Assembly (NCBI GenBank): GCA_037013495.1 | Contig: CM072809.1 | Coordinates: forward strand, 9,684,501-9,748,500 | Source of the DNA: Hippophae tibetana | Taxonomy: Eukaryota > Streptophyta > Magnoliopsida > Rosales > Elaeagnaceae | Direction of reading: 5' to 3' | Length of the DNA: 64,000 nucleotides | Shown here: in pieces, positions 50,330 to 62,551 of the stretch | How the letters are laid out: each line of letters starts with the position of its first letter | Position numbering within the stretch: position 1 is the stretch's first letter | Position numbers and translations under genes: made by a program | Notes under the pieces: generated by a model | The model's input: the letters and a program-made list of their open reading frames with translations, nothing else | Databases searched by the model: none | Told to the model about the DNA's origin: nothing

Positions 50330-51300
50330 GAGTATCGTTGCCTTGCACCATTAAGCTTTTCACTTCAGTAAGCAGTAGGTCTATCACCTTGGCTTAATGC
50401 AGCTCCAATTCCAAGATGAGAAGCATTACAGTTCACCTCAAAAACTTTGTCAAAATCTGGTAAAGGAAGAACAGTTGCTTTAGATAATTTCTTCTTCAAA
50501 AATGTTGAAGTTGTTCTCAGTCTTAGTAGTCCACATGAAAACACCATTCTTCATGCAATCCGTTATTGGGGCTGCTATAGTGCTGAAATTGTTAATAACG
50601 TGCCGATAAAATGATGCTAGGCTATGAAAACTACAAACTTCATGCACGTTGGTCGGTGTTGGCTAATCTAGGATTGCTTTCACCTTGAATGGATCCACCT
50701 GAAGACCTTCAAAAGAAATTTCATAGCCAAAAATATAACTCTGTTAGTCATGAAACAACACTTTTTTGAGAACACCTTACAATCCTTCACGTGTTTTAAA
50801 CGCTGTTTTTCACTCATCACCACGACGTATTTGAGTTTGATGATATTCACTCTTCAAATTGTTCTTTGAGAGCACCTTAGCATTAGCTATTTGATCCAAC
50901 ATATCATCAAGCCTCAGAATTGGAAATCTGTATTTAATGGTGATCTTGTTTGTCGCCTAACTATCCATGCACATGTTGCAAATTCCATCTTTCTTTGGCA
51001 TAAGCAAAGCTGGTACTGCACGAGGGCTTTTACTCTCTTGGATGTAGCCTATCTTCGATAACTCCTCTTGTTCTTTTGGACTCATGTGGTAATGGGGCTT
51101 ATTTGGCAAGGAAGCTCCTGGAACTAAGTCAATGTGATGCTGTATCTCTCTTATAGAAGGTAGTTCAAGAGGCAAATCTTGGGGTATGACACCTCTAAAT
51201 TCTTCCAATATGGGTTGTACCTCTTCATGTAACTCAGCAGGTGGTGTCACATCTTTCTCTATCCCAACCAATACAAAAATGACTCCACTATCTTCCAATT
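50330..51300 (-). pseudogene. Gypsy reverse transcriptase and RNase H, RT core deleted
   Basis: The RT start reads LPSIREIQHHIDLVPGASLP, then NKPHYHMSPKEQEEL and LLMPKKDGICNMCMD (51180-50957). Broken text [19 protein letters not shown] and EWKTAFKTREGLY-like follow. The sequence then passes directly to the connection domain (FYRHVINNFS), skipping the part that carries the two-aspartate motif. RNase H begins [20 protein letters not shown] at about 50460. Confidence 0.7.
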
Positions 51301-51329
51301 CAGTGGAAAAGTGTGCTAATGAAAGAAAG

Positions 51330-52800
51330 TTAGCCCTGTAAAGGATTGCCTTCTTTTGATGGAGCCAAAGTTATCTTCTTATTGTCCTTGTAGAAGGTGT
51401 AGGTGTTTTTCTGGCCATTGTGGGTTGCATTGCAATCATATTGCTGTGATCTTTCCAATAACACGTGACAAGCATCCATAGCCACAATGTTGCACCATAC
51501 TTGATCAAAGTATTTGTTTCCAATGGAGAAAGAAACTAGGTAACACTTGGTAATATGCATCTCACTTCCCCTTTTTAGCCCAAGCCAACTTGTAAGGTTG
51601 TGGATGGGGCTCTACCTCCAACTTCAGCTTTGAAACAGTTTCTTGAGATATGATATTTTTCACAACTACCACTGCTGATAATAAGCTTGCATATTTTCCA
51701 CCAATTGTGCACATGGTGATGAAAGTATTAGAACGCAACCAATCCTCTTTCTCGTCTCTTGGGGCATTGAGGTTCTTCTGCATAACCAATAACTCACCAA
51801 CGTCACCATGAATAGCATCTTCATTATTCTTCACCATCTTCATCATACATATGATCTCCAAAATCAACTTCTGGATTATCACGTTCAATGAGCAATTGTC
51901 TTCCTAGACTACTGCTATTTTTCTGCAATTTGAAGATCGCAGTCCTAGTGCTCCAGATTCAAAACATCGAATGTAGAGTCGCTGGACTGATTTCTTGCAT
52001 TAGATGTTCCACTCTTTTGAGGATATGGGGTTGCTGTGCTGTTGCCCTTTTGCTGCCCAGTAGGAGCTGTCAGATTACTTGCCTCCACAGCTTGTCCTTT
52101 GCTGTTTTTGTGGTAGATCTGGTCTTAAAATCCTGAAAACTTCCAGCCCTATTAATTCCTCTAGTTTGCTGTTTTTCAACCACCAAAGCACGTTGAAAAG
52201 CCTCTGAAACAGTCCAAATGTTGTATAAATTAAGGACATCTTGTGTAGATTGTCGAGGACCAATATATTGAGCGACCAGCTGCTCCTCACTTTCCAATAA
52301 GTCATTCCTTGCAATCCACTCTTGAAATTCTTGAGTATAATCACTCACACTTCTATTTCCTTGTTGAAGCCGCTGTAAGGGTTGGTACATTGTTTGCACA
52401 TAGTTGAAGGGTAAAGTTTTTTGTCTCATCTTTTCTCAATCATTAATGTTAGGCTTTCCTTTCTGTTCTTGCACCAAGTTAAGTTGATTCCACCATGCTG
52501 AAACATGACCCTTCAATCTTAAAGCAACTAGTTTCATCTTCTTATCTTTAGGAACATCTTTAGGGTCAAATATTCTTTCAATACTAGCCAGCCAATCAAG
52601 AAATTCCTCAGCTTGAATATTTCCTCTATACTCTGGAATTTCAATCTTGAATCCACCATCCCTCTTCGATCCTTATGTTCAAGTTCGTAGTAGCCTCTAT
52701 GAGCAATATGTCTAGAATGGATTTTTGTAAGTTTCTTCCTCTGACCCATTATCATGAATAGGAGTTTCAAGTTGCGCTAAGCACTGGATTAAAGCTTCAA
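51330..52800 (-). pseudogene. Gypsy gag and protease region
   Basis: Gag at 52800-52070 includes KFQSIEEIFKLRNFLIGW-like and NYVQTMYQPLQRLQQGNRS, then DYTQEFQEWIARNDLLESEE, typical retrotrans_gag text, with frame changes. The linker at 51888-51562 and the protease-like block at 51560-51330 (FDQVWCNIVAMDACHVLL) follow. No intact protease DTG or zinc knuckle was seen. Confidence 0.65.
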
Positions 52801-52900
52801 TCTGCCTTCTTAATTCCATTATCACGTCTCCTTATTGATCATTAGGAACTGTCTCTTGCATTGGCATTATTAACGGTCCCAATGCTAAGGGAAAACGAAG

Positions 52901-52912
52901 CTTTGATACCAA
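52901..52912 (-). other. Gypsy primer binding site (tRNA-Met)
   Basis: Minus strand tggtatcaaagc begins 4 nt inside the 5' LTR border (LTR end at 52917), matching the 3' end of initiator tRNA-Met. Confidence 0.75.
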
Positions 52913-52916
52913 CTAA

Positions 52917-53307
52917 TGCAAGAAGCATATATGAGAGATTAGAATTTACAAGGAAAATCAGAAAAGCTTGAATTCTAGGTTTAGAGAGATCCAAGAAGAC
53001 CCCAAGAACAATAAACCCAAAAGGGAGAATAAATTTTATTCATTCAAACTCCGTGTGTTCCCTTGTTAGGGTACAAACTCTATTTATAGGCTTATAATAG
53101 TACTTCACTAAATAGAAAACAAACTCGTAATCAATATGAATTATAAATCTTAAAATGATTAAAGGCATAAAACTGCTCCAATAATGCGTGAACAGTAAAA
53201 TATAAAATCCTAATAAACTAAGGAAAATATATCTAGAAGTTATTTGTTTATTAAACTCTTTTTCTATCTAATCCTTTTAGGAATAGTATAATATTTGTCC
53301 TGCATCA
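52917..53307 (-). repeat. Gypsy 5' LTR
   Basis: 391 bp, minus-strand TGATGCAGGACAAA... to ...CTTGCA. Bounded outside by taaat (target duplication) and inside by the primer site. Confidence 0.82.
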
Positions 53308-53312
53308 TAAAT

Positions 53313-53531
53313 GTTGTGGCTTTAAAATTCTGGCTTGACCTAGGGCATCTCTTGTCCTCTTTTCTCATAGGCAATGGGCAGTTGCAAGTTACATGGTAGA
53401 TCATTTTTTATCTTGATCAAGTGATCTTTCTAGAGTACATTTGTGTTTAAAAGATATCTTTCTTTTGCCTTTTGATGGTAAATTTCAAAAGCAGCCTCAC
53501 AATGTGTTATATTCTGAGCTATCTAGTAGTA
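53313..53531. other. Unique sequence between gypsy and copia insertions
   Basis: About 220 bp of non-repeat sequence, probably the original host DNA. It shows that the two LTR elements inserted independently. No exon recognised. Confidence 0.5.
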
Positions 53532-53536
53532 GTAAT

Positions 53537-53740
53537 TGTTGCGGGATTTGATTTGTACTATTTTAGGGATGTTTTCTTATATGTCTAGATGGTATATAGC
53601 AGATAATTAGGCTGTAAATAACGTTGGAAATATTTACCTTGTATAGCATTTAGGCGCTGGAAATCAGGCAATCAATATGTAAATCTCTTCTATATAATGA
53701 AAGCAAACCCTATGGAAAGGGCATTCAGACCAATTTGACA
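53537..53740 (+). repeat. Outer copia 5' LTR
   Basis: TGTTGCGGG... to ...CAATTTGACA, 204 bp. It carries tatataatga at about 53692 as a likely TATA box. Confidence 0.9.
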
Positions 53741-53752
53741 TGGTATCAGAGT
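53741..53752 (+). other. Outer copia primer binding site
   Basis: tggtatcagagt starts at the base after the LTR; complementary to initiator tRNA-Met. Confidence 0.88.
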
Positions 53753-54080
53753 CCCTACTCTGCTATTCATTTCTGTGGTTTTAATCACTCGTGTGACAGG
53801 AACAAATTTTTTTTCTTGCTCTTGGTGTGTCCGGACTTTCTGTGGTCACCAATTTCGTGGGTTCTTTTTTTTTGTGGTTGTTGATGTACTGTTCTGGGTC
53901 GAAAGGTGTCCATCGACTTCCTCTGTGGTCGTTGATCTTCTCTGTGGTGGCGTTAAGTGTTTTCTGTGGTGGTTGAGTGGTGTTCAATCTTCTCTTTCGG
54001 TGCTTCCATTGAGGTGGTTGGGTTGCTGTGGGCACGTCGACTCTTTGTGTGGTAGACGGGAGGTTCTGTGGTGATTGCAA

Positions 54081-54361
54081 GGTGATCAGCAATCTAGGCA
54101 TTCTCTCCATGTGAACTCGGCATTCTGTGTTTGTCGATTCTCTTGTTGCCGACGTGCTAGCTGGACAGGTATCAATTCGGGCCCTCTTATTGTGTTTGTC
54201 GATTCTCTTATTGTTTTAATTGAGCTAAATTAACTTGTACCCGAGGTGATCATCAATCTAGGCATTCTCTCCGTGTGAACTCGGCATTCTGTGTTTGTCG
54301 ATTCTCTTGTTGCCGACGTGCTAGCTGGGCAGGTATCAATTCGGGCCCTCTTATTGTGTTT
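54081..54361. repeat. Tandem duplication in the outer copia leader
   Basis: Copies begin at 54081 and 54245 (164-bp spacing). Both contain caatctaggcattctctcc, tgtttgtcgattctcttgtt and gccgacgtgctagctgg. The second copy is cut short at about 54361, just ahead of gag. Confidence 0.85.
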
Positions 54362-54421
54362 ATTGGGCTTGTTGTTATTTGTTTACTTCTTGGGCTGATT
54401 TTTTTATACGTAATTTTCATC

Positions 54422-55202
54422 ATGTCTACGGAAAATAATATTATTCATTTTACTGGAAAGAATTTTTCAACGTGGGAATTTCAATTTAAAATGTTCTTGA
54501 AAGGGAAAGAATTATCAAATCATATTGACAGTTCTATTCGAGTTCCCACTGATGAAAAGGAATTTGTCCAATGGGAGGTTAAGGATGCTAAGGTGATCTC
54601 TTGGTTATTGGGAACGATTGAGCCCCATCTTGTCACCAATCTTCGGTGTTTCACTATGGCTCAAGCTATGTGGGCCTATCTGTAACGTATTTATCATCAA
54701 CACCACAGTGCTCGGAAATTCCAATTGGAGTTGGAAATTAGCAATTACACTCATGGTAATTTGACTATTGAGCAGTTTTATTAATATTTGGAGCGAGTAT
54801 TCTGCTATTGTTCATGCTAAGGTTCCTACCGCGGCTCTCGCGGCTCTTCATGCGGTTCATGCTGAGAGTCAACGCGATCAATTTTTGATGAAGCTTTGCC
54901 CTGAATTTGAATATGTTCGAGCCGGTTTATTGAACCGTAATCCGGTTCCTTCCTTGGATATCTTCTTAGGAGATTTATTGCGTGAGGAACAACGATTATC
55001 CACTCAGATGGGTATGACTTCTGAGAAAGTCTTTTCTGAGGCTGTGAATGTAGCCTATGCAGCACAAGGAAAAGGGAGGAACATGTTGCAGTGTTTTAAT
55101 TGCAAGGAGATAGGTCACATTGCTCGCAACTGTCCGAAGAAAGTTTGTAACTACTGCAAGAAAGAGGGCCATTTCATAAAAGATTGTCGCGTGCGGCCTT
55201 AG
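54422..55202 (+). pseudogene. Outer copia gag
   Basis: Start MSTENNIIHFTGKNFSTWEF, a UBN2-type gag. A TAA at 54683-54685 follows MWAYL, and the frame resumes after 54768. Two CCHC knuckles close it: CFNCKEIGHIARNC (about 55090) and CNYCKKEGHFIKDC (about 55150). Stop at 55200. Confidence 0.85.
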
Positions 55203-55314
55203 AATCGCCAATCTCAAGCTTTTCAAGCTGCTGTTTAGTCATCGTCTTCTTCGGCGCCTCCCACTGTAAGCTCTGATTCATCTATTCTCACACCTGCCAT
55301 GGTTCAACAGATGA

Positions 55315-56690
55315 TTGTCTGCTTTTACGGCTTTAGGCCTACAAGGTACAACTCCTACCTTCACTTCTTCTTGGATTGTTGATTCTGGTGCTTCTAATCA
55401 TATGACTGGTAGTACGACGGGTCTCTATGGTGTTCGTAAGCATGGAGGCACGCAAACTATTCAGATTGCTGATGGTAGTACACTTCCTATTACTGTTGTT
55501 GGTGATTTGGGTTCTTCATTTCGAAATGTTTTTGTCTCTCATGGATTATCTACCAATTTGATTTCTGTTGGACAATTGGTAGATAATAAATGTGATGTTC
55601 ATTTCTCTCGTGGTGGTTGTCTTGTGCAGGATCAGGTATCGGGGACGGTGATCACGAAGGGGCCTAAGTGGGACGTTTATTTCCTTTATAGTTTTCTATT
55701 CCTAATGTTATTTCTTTTGCTTGTATGGTTACTGCCAATAATAATGAAGTATGACATAAGAAATTGGTTTGAAACATGGTTTTTTAGGCAATAAAGAATT
55801 TTTTTCTTCTCCTATATCTTTTGATTGTGCTACTTGTCGTCTTGGTAAAAGTAAAACATTACCTTTTCCTACGCATGGTAGTCATGCTTCTACTTGCTTT
55901 GAGATTGTGCATACTGATGTTTGGGGTGTCAGTCCTATTATTTCTCATGGGCAGTATCGTTATTTTGTGATGTTAATCGATGATTACAGTCGATTTACTT
56001 GGATCTATTTTCTCCGTTCTAAAGCTGACGTGTTCTCTGTTTTTCAAAAAATTGTTGCACTTGTCGAGACACAGTTCAATACTTGTATCAAAACCTTACG
56101 CTCTGACTCAGGGGGGGGGAATACATGTCTCATTCCTTTCAGACTTATCTTCAACAAAAAGGGATCATTTCTCAACGTTCTTGTCCTTATACCCCTCAAC
56201 AAAATGGAGTCGCTGAGCGTAAGAATCGTCATTTCTTAGATGTTGTTCGTACTTTGCTGATTGATTCTTCTGTACCTTCTAAGTTCTGGGTAGAAGCTTT
56301 ATCTAGTGCTATTTATTTGATCAATCGTTTGCCTACTGCCACTCTAAATTATGATTCTCCCTATCTTCGATTATTTGGCATATCTCCTGAGTATCAATCC
56401 TTTCATACTTTTGGGTGTGTTTGTTTTGTTCATCTGCCACCTATTGATCGTCACAAGCTTGCTGCAGTCTATCACATGTGCTTTTATGGGATATAGCCCT
56501 ACTCATAAAAGATTTGTTTGTTATGATGCTCATGCAAACAAATTTCGGATCTCCCGGAATGTGATTTTCTTTGAAAATCAATATTTCTTTCAGTCTCAGG
56601 TTATTTCTGATCCTCCTATTACTCTTCTACCCGCTTTTGATGATGTGCCTTCTTCCATTGAGCGATTTAAACCAGGTATGGTACCATAGA
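55315..56690 (+). pseudogene. Outer copia protease and integrase
   Basis: Protease WIVDSGASNHMTGS has its DSG triad at 55381-55389. The integrase core starts FEIVHTDVWGVSP (about 55900), then LIDDYSRFTWIYFLRSK and, after a frame change, TPQQNGVAERKNRHF with the catalytic Glu. A run of nine G at 56111-56119 is where the frame is lost. Further stops break the C-terminus (56494, 56687). Confidence 0.82.
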
Positions 56691-56888
56691 CGTCCTTCTT
56701 CAGTGCCTCTTCTAGACACTGATCCGTCATCTGATTCTACGCTTCCGATACCTCGACGCTCCACCCGAGTTACACATCCACCAAATAGGTATGGTTTTTC
56801 TCATACCTCGCTTACTGCCACTCTTGATACTGTTTCTGTTCCTCACTCTTATACTCAGGCAGCCACCCAAGCATGTTGGCAGTAGGCC

Positions 56889-58034
56889 ATGCAAGAAGAA
56901 ATCCAAGCTCTTCAAGACAATCACACTTGGGATCTTGTGACTTGTCCCTCTGGTGTCAAACCTATTGCTTGTAAATGGGTATACTCAGTCAAGTTTCGGT
57001 TTGATGGCTCACTGGATCGATATAAGGCCCATCTCGTGGCCCTTGGGAACCGACATGAGTATGATATTAATTATGAAGAGACATTTGCACCTGTTGCTAA
57101 AATGACTACTGTACGGACTATCTTGGCACTTGTTGCATCACATGGGTGGTCTCTTCGGCAGATGGACGTGAAGAATGCTTTTCTACATGGGGATTTGAAG
57201 GAAGAAATTTATGTCTCCACCTCCTGGCATGTTTACTACACCTTCCTCAGAGGTTTGTCGGTTACGTCGATCTTTGTATGGTTTGAAACAAGCTCCGCGT
57301 GCATGGTTTGATAAATTTCGTTCTATTTTGCTTGCTTTTCACTTTACTTAGAGTCAGTTTGATTCCTCTCTTTTTTTTCGCAAGACTTCTGCAGGAATTG
57401 TATTGCTTCTAGTATATGTTGATGATATTGTGATGGCTTTGATACTGAGCTACTTAAGCAATTACAACAGCATCTCAAGGCCTCTTTTCACATGAAAGAT
57501 CTTGGTCCCTTGCCGTACTTTCTTGGCCTTGAGGTCCAGATTACTCCGGTTGGTACATTGTTACATCAACACAAATACACAGAGGAAGTAATTTCATTAG
57601 CTGGTCTCCAATTGGGTAATTATGTTCTTACTCCCTTGGAGGTAAATCTTAAGCTTCGTCAGGAGGAATGAGAGCTTCTATCAGATCCATCTTTGTATCA
57701 CCAACTCGTTGGGAGTTTGAACTTGACGATTACTCATCCTGACATTTCTTTTGCTGTGCAGTAGGTCAGTCAATTTATGTAGGCTCCTCGATACCTTCAC
57801 CTTGCTGCTGTTCGCCGCATTATCCGATATCTGAAGGGCACCTCTTCATGCGGGTTGTTCTTTCCTAAGGAATCTTCCTTATAGTTGGTAGGGTATAGTG
57901 ACGCTGACTGGGCTGGATGTGCAGATACTCGTCGCTCTGTTACTGGCTGGTGAATGTTTTTAGGCAATGCATTCATTTCTTGGAAGAGTAAGAAGCAAGA
58001 CAGTTTCCAAGTCTTCCACAGAGTCTGAATATCG
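56889..58034 (+). pseudogene. Outer copia reverse transcriptase and first part of RNase H
   Basis: RT text [37 protein letters not shown] and [23 protein letters not shown] at 57415-57426 is intact. FHMKDLGPLPYFLGLEV follows. RNase H reads SDADWAGCADTRRSVTGW then SWKSKKQD and breaks at 58034 where the inner element enters (ESEYR). Several in-frame stops (for example 57351, 57669) and frame changes. Confidence 0.85.
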
Positions 58035-58341
58035 TGTCAATGGACAGCTTAGCTGTCCATAACAGTTTTGCTGTAATTTGTTGTCCATAGTCTATTTAGC
58101 TGTAAATAATTGTCCATAAATAGCTGTCCATAGCTGTCCATAGACAACAATCCATGGCTGCCTGCCCACAAACTGTCCATAAACAGCTATCCACAGCTGT
58201 TCATAGACAACTTTGATGTATTTTGTAGGTTTGTTGTATTTTGTAGGTTTGTTGTATTTTATAAAGTCTATAAATAGAAAGAAATCATAAGATCAAATCA
58301 TTCGGTCATTTTCATACAACATTCTTGACTTATTTCTGACA
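58035..58341 (+). repeat. Inner copia 5' LTR
   Basis: TGTCAATGG... to ...TTTCTGACA. Dominated by repeated tgtccata words, with the palindrome tggacagct-t-agctgtcca at 58041-58059. Promoter-like tctataaatag at about 58268. Confidence 0.9.
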
Positions 58342-58352
58342 TGGTATCAAAG
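58342..58352 (+). other. Inner copia primer binding site
   Basis: tggtatcaaag directly follows the LTR; initiator tRNA-Met type. Confidence 0.85.
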
Positions 58353-58517
58353 CTTCTTTGAGAAAAAAAAATCCAATTTTCTATTTCTGAGGAAATCTTC
58401 ATTGATATTTTTTAGCGTTTGTTGCTAAACAAGTGTTCTTCGACAATCTCTGTTTAAGGTCTTTATCTTGTTTTTTTTTAATTTGTTTGAATATTTCTCG
58501 GATTTTATTTATTTGCA

Positions 58518-59220
58518 ATGGACATTGCACCAGTGTGTGTTAAGTTTATGGGAAAAAATTACTCTACTTGGGTTTTCCAGTTTGAACTTTTCCTCAAGGG
58601 AAACGACCTTTGGAGCCATATTGATGGCACAGATGTTACACCAACATCTAATACTGTTAACTCTAAGGAAGTCATGTCTTCTCCTTCTTGGGCTGTGCTT
58701 GATGCTCGAATCATGTCTTGGTTTCTTAGTTCGGTGGAACCACATATCGTCACCAACTTGATGGCTCATCGCTCTGCTCACTCCATGTAGAATTATTTGA
58801 AGAAAGTTTATCATCAAGACAATGATGCTCGTCACTTTCAGTTGGAACATGCAATTGCCATGTTCCAACATGGTAGTCTTTCTATCCAGGATTATTACTC
58901 GACATTTTTGACTCATGAAATTATGCCTGAAATATGAATCAGTTCGCTCTTCTCTATTGAACAGATCTCCTGTTCCTTCTCTAGATATTTGCTTTGGTGA
59001 GTTACTTCGCGAAGAACGTCTAAGTACTCAAGCTATTCTGGAACAATCTTATGGCAATTACACGACGACAACTATGACTTATGCAGTCCAAGGGCGTGGA
59101 TCATCTATGCCTTATAAAAATATGCAATGTTTTTGCTGCAAAGAATATAGGCATATTGTTGCCAATTGTCCTAAAAAATGTTATTCTTATTGCAAGAAAA
59201 ATGGTCATATTATCAAATAA
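58518..59220 (+). pseudogene. Inner copia gag
   Basis: Start MDIAPVCVKFMGKNYSTWVF. TAG at 58788 after AHSM, and a frame change near 58910. Zinc knuckles CFCCKEYRHIVANC and CYSYCKKNGHIIK near the end. The first has Arg where Gly is usual, and the second is cut by TAA at 59218. The N-terminal layout parallels the outer gag. Confidence 0.82.
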
Positions 59221-59301
59221 TGTCGTATTCGTCCCCATCGTCAGGCCCAAGCATTTCAGACTTCTGTTGTTGTTCCTCCAGTAGCAACTACTGTAGCACA
59301 T

Positions 59302-60831
59302 GTGTCTTCCTCAGGTGTTTCTCCTAATCTTCCACCTCCTGCTGCAACTTACTGCACTCCTGAAATGGTGCAACAGATGTTAATTTCGGCATTATCTGCA
59401 ATGGGATTTCAAGGTAAAAATTCTACTACACTTTGGTATTTAGACTCAGGGGCTTCTAATTATATGACAAATACTCCCACAACTTTGTCTCATGTTCGGC
59501 CTTATGTTGGCCAATCTACTATATAGACGGTCAATGGCAGTTTTTTGCCAATCAAAGTTGTTGGAAATGCTTCTTCTCCATTTACTGATGTGTTTCTTGC
59601 TCCTCAACTTTCTACAAATCTCATTTCTATTGGTCAATTAGTTGATAACAATCGTGCTGTTAACTTTTCTTGTGATGGTTGTGTTGTGCAGGACCAGGTA
59701 ACAAGGGAGTCGATCGCGAAGAGACCTAAAGTGGGACGTTTGTTTCCATTACTTTTACCTATTCCAGCAATTTATCCAATTCCTTCTATTGAGTGTTTTG
59801 TTTGTAATAATATTCCTAATCTAAGTATAGTGTAGCATCGTCGTTTAGGCCATCCTAATACTCAAGTTTTATCTCATATAATGAACTTGGGCTTTCTTGG
59901 TAATAAAAAACGTTCTTCTTTACCTTTTGAATGTGACTCTTGTAAACTTGGTAAAAGCAAAACTCTTCCATTTCCTTTGCATGCTAGTAGAGCTTCTCAT
60001 TGCTTCGATCTTATTCACAGTGATGTTTGGAGACCTTCCCCGATTACTTCACATGACAAATTTAAATACTATGTAACTTTCATTCATTGATGATCATAGC
60101 AGATTCACTTGGGTTTATTTTCTTCGCTCTAAATCTGAGGTTTTTCGTACTTTCACCGAGTTTTTAGCATATGTTTAAAAAATCAATTTTCTGCAAATAT
60201 TAAGACATTTTGCACAGATTTTGGTGGTGAATATTTATCCATTGAGTTTCAGGTATTTTTGGCTTCTAAAGGTATCATCCATCAACGTTCATCTCCTGCT
60301 ACTCCTCAACAAAATGGAGTAGCTGAACGCAAAAATCGTCATCTTCTTGATATGGTACGTACTCTCTTGTTAGAATCTTCTGTTCCATCCATGTTCTGGG
60401 TTGAGGCTCTAAAGACTGCTACTCACTTGATTAATCGTTTACCTTCCCAAGTTTTGCACATGGAATCTCCCTATTTTCGTTTGTTTACTAAGCAACCTAA
60501 TTATGATAATCTTCGTATCTTTGGTTGTGTATATTTTGTTCATTTACTACCTCATGAGCGAAATAAATTATCTGCTCAATCTGTTAGATGTGCATTTTTA
60601 GGATATAATGTGTATCAAAAGGGATTTGTATGCTATGATCCTACATTACATCGTACACATATTTCTAGGAATGTTATTTTCTTTAAAAATCAACATTTTT
60701 TTCCTGTGTCTGTTGTGCCCTCTTCTTCTACTGTAGTCCTTCCCTCCTTTGAGCACCAGTTCTTAGCTCTTTCTCAAAACAGTTCTCGCTTCAAACCAGG
60801 AATGGTATATACAAGACAATCCCGCCTATAG
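59302..60831 (+). pseudogene. Inner copia protease and integrase
   Basis: Protease WYLDSGASNYMTN with DSG at 59443-59451, TAG at 59524. Integrase zinc-end text CDSCKLGKSKTLPFP (about 59930), FDLIHSDVWRPSP, and after breaks at 60088 and about 60177 TPQQNGVAERKNRHLLDMVR (about 60300). The IFGCVYFVHLLP block follows. Ends at 60829. Confidence 0.82.
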
Positions 60832-61136
60832 TCTCTTCCGGTGGCTTACCCGATATCTGATCCTAACATACACCAAAGTCAGTCAGTTGCAGGCTTGCAC
60901 CACCTCAAGAGCCTCTGGTACGTCGCTTTTCTCGAGTGTTTGTACCCCCTGTTAGGTATGGTTTTTTTTCTGGCAATTTTATTTCAACTCTTACTACTGT
61001 ATTGTCCAATTTTGATATTCCCACATGCTACTCATATGCTGTCAAGCATGATTGTTGGTGCCAAGCTATGTAGGAAGAAATTGCTGCTCTTGAGGCCAAT
61101 CACACCTGAGACATTGAGTCTTGTCCTTCCATTATA

Positions 61137-62510
61137 GTTCCTCTGGGTTGGAAATGGGTTTACTCAGTCAAGGTTCGCTCTGATGGAAGCTTGGATCGTT
61201 ATAAAGCTCGGCTTGTTGTCCTTGGGAACAAACAGGAATATGGTGTTAATTATGAGGAAACCTTTGCTCTTGTGGCTAAAATGACTACTGTTCGAACGAT
61301 AATAGCTCTTGCTGTTTCCAATGATTGGCCACTACATCAGATGGATGTTAAGAATGTTTTCCTTCATGGAGATCTTAAAGAATGTATTTATATAAAGCTA
61401 CCTCCAGGGTTGTTTTCCTCTTCGACATCCAATGTGTGTAAACTTCGTCGTTCTCTTTATGGTCTTAAACAAGCTCCACGGGCATGATTTGGAAAATTTC
61501 GAACCACTTTATTACAATTTTCTTGCATGCAGAGCAAGTATGACACTTCATTGTTTCTTCGAAAATCAGACATGGGCATTGTTGTCCTTTTGGTTTATGT
61601 TGATGATATTGTGATCACTGGTTCTGATTCTACTTTACTTGTCCAGCTCAAGATCCATCTCTCACAATCTTTTCATATGAAGGATCTTGGGTCTCTTACA
61701 TATTTTCTTGGTCTTGAGGTGCATCATAGCCCCATTGGTATTTCCCTCAATCAACACAAATATGCTAGTGATTTGGTGACTACAACTGAACTACAGGAAG
61801 CTACCTCTGTTGATACTCCCATGAAATTAAATGTCAAGCGCAAAGAGGAAGGCGACTTGTTGATCCCAGCTTATATCGGAAATTGGTAGGTAGCCTTGTC
61901 TATCTCACCATCACTAGACCAGATATTTCTTTTGCTGTACAACAAGTCAGCCAATTTCTTCAGGCTCCTCGTCATCTTCATCTGGCTGTTGTCCGTCGGA
62001 TCATACACTATGTTCATGGCACTTTTGCCCGTGGCTTATTCTTCCCTTCAGGCAATTCTCTTCGTCTTGTTGCTTATAGCGATGTTGATTGGGTTGGTTG
62101 TGCTGATACCCGTCGCTCCATCACTGGTTGATGCATGTTCTTAGGTGATGCATTGATCTCCTGGAAGAGTAAGAAACAAGACAGAGTTTCTAAGTCATCT
62201 ATAGAATCTGAGTATCGAGCAATGTCTCTTGCTTGTTCCGAAATTATTTGGCTTCTAGGTTTGCTAGCTGAGTTAGATTCTCTGAGACTGATCCTACACC
62301 TTTACATGCCGATAATACAAGTGTTATTTAGATTACGGCCAATCCGATCTATCATGAGCGCACAAAGCATATTGAAGTCGATTGTCACTCTATCCGTGAA
62401 GCCTTTGAAGCTCGTGTTATCACTCTTCCACATATTTCTAATGAACTACAAATTGTTGATATCTTCACCAAGTTTCTCACTCGTCATCGACATTACTTCC
62501 TAAGTCTCAA
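61137..62510 (+). pseudogene. Inner copia reverse transcriptase and RNase H
   Basis: RT text [35 protein letters not shown] and [17 protein letters not shown] at 61486 follows where Trp is usual. YVDD at 61596-61607 is intact, then FHMKDLGSLTYFLGLEV. RNase H reads TRPDISFAVQQVSQFLQAPR, VAYSDVDWVGCADTRRSITG and SWKSKKQDRVSKSSIESEYR. The last part is frame-shifted. Confidence 0.85.
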
Positions 62511-62540
62511 ATTGATGCTTATCGATCAAACCGTATCAAT

Positions 62541-62550
62541 TTGAGGGGGG
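62541..62550 (+). other. Inner copia polypurine tract
   Basis: ttgagggggg immediately upstream of the 3' LTR, the plus-strand primer position. Confidence 0.7.
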
Positions 62551-62551
62551 C

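Larger units (their letters stand above)
48475..53307 (-). mobile_element. Ty3/gypsy LTR retrotransposon, degenerate
   Basis: Complete in outline, on the minus strand: 5' LTR 53307-52917, tRNA-Met primer site, gag, protease, RT, RNase H, integrase, 3' LTR 48831-48475. The 5-bp target duplication taaat is exact (48470-48474 and 53308-53312). It has many stops and frame changes. The RT is missing the segment with its catalytic aspartates, so it cannot move by itself. Length is 4.8 kb. Confidence 0.85.
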
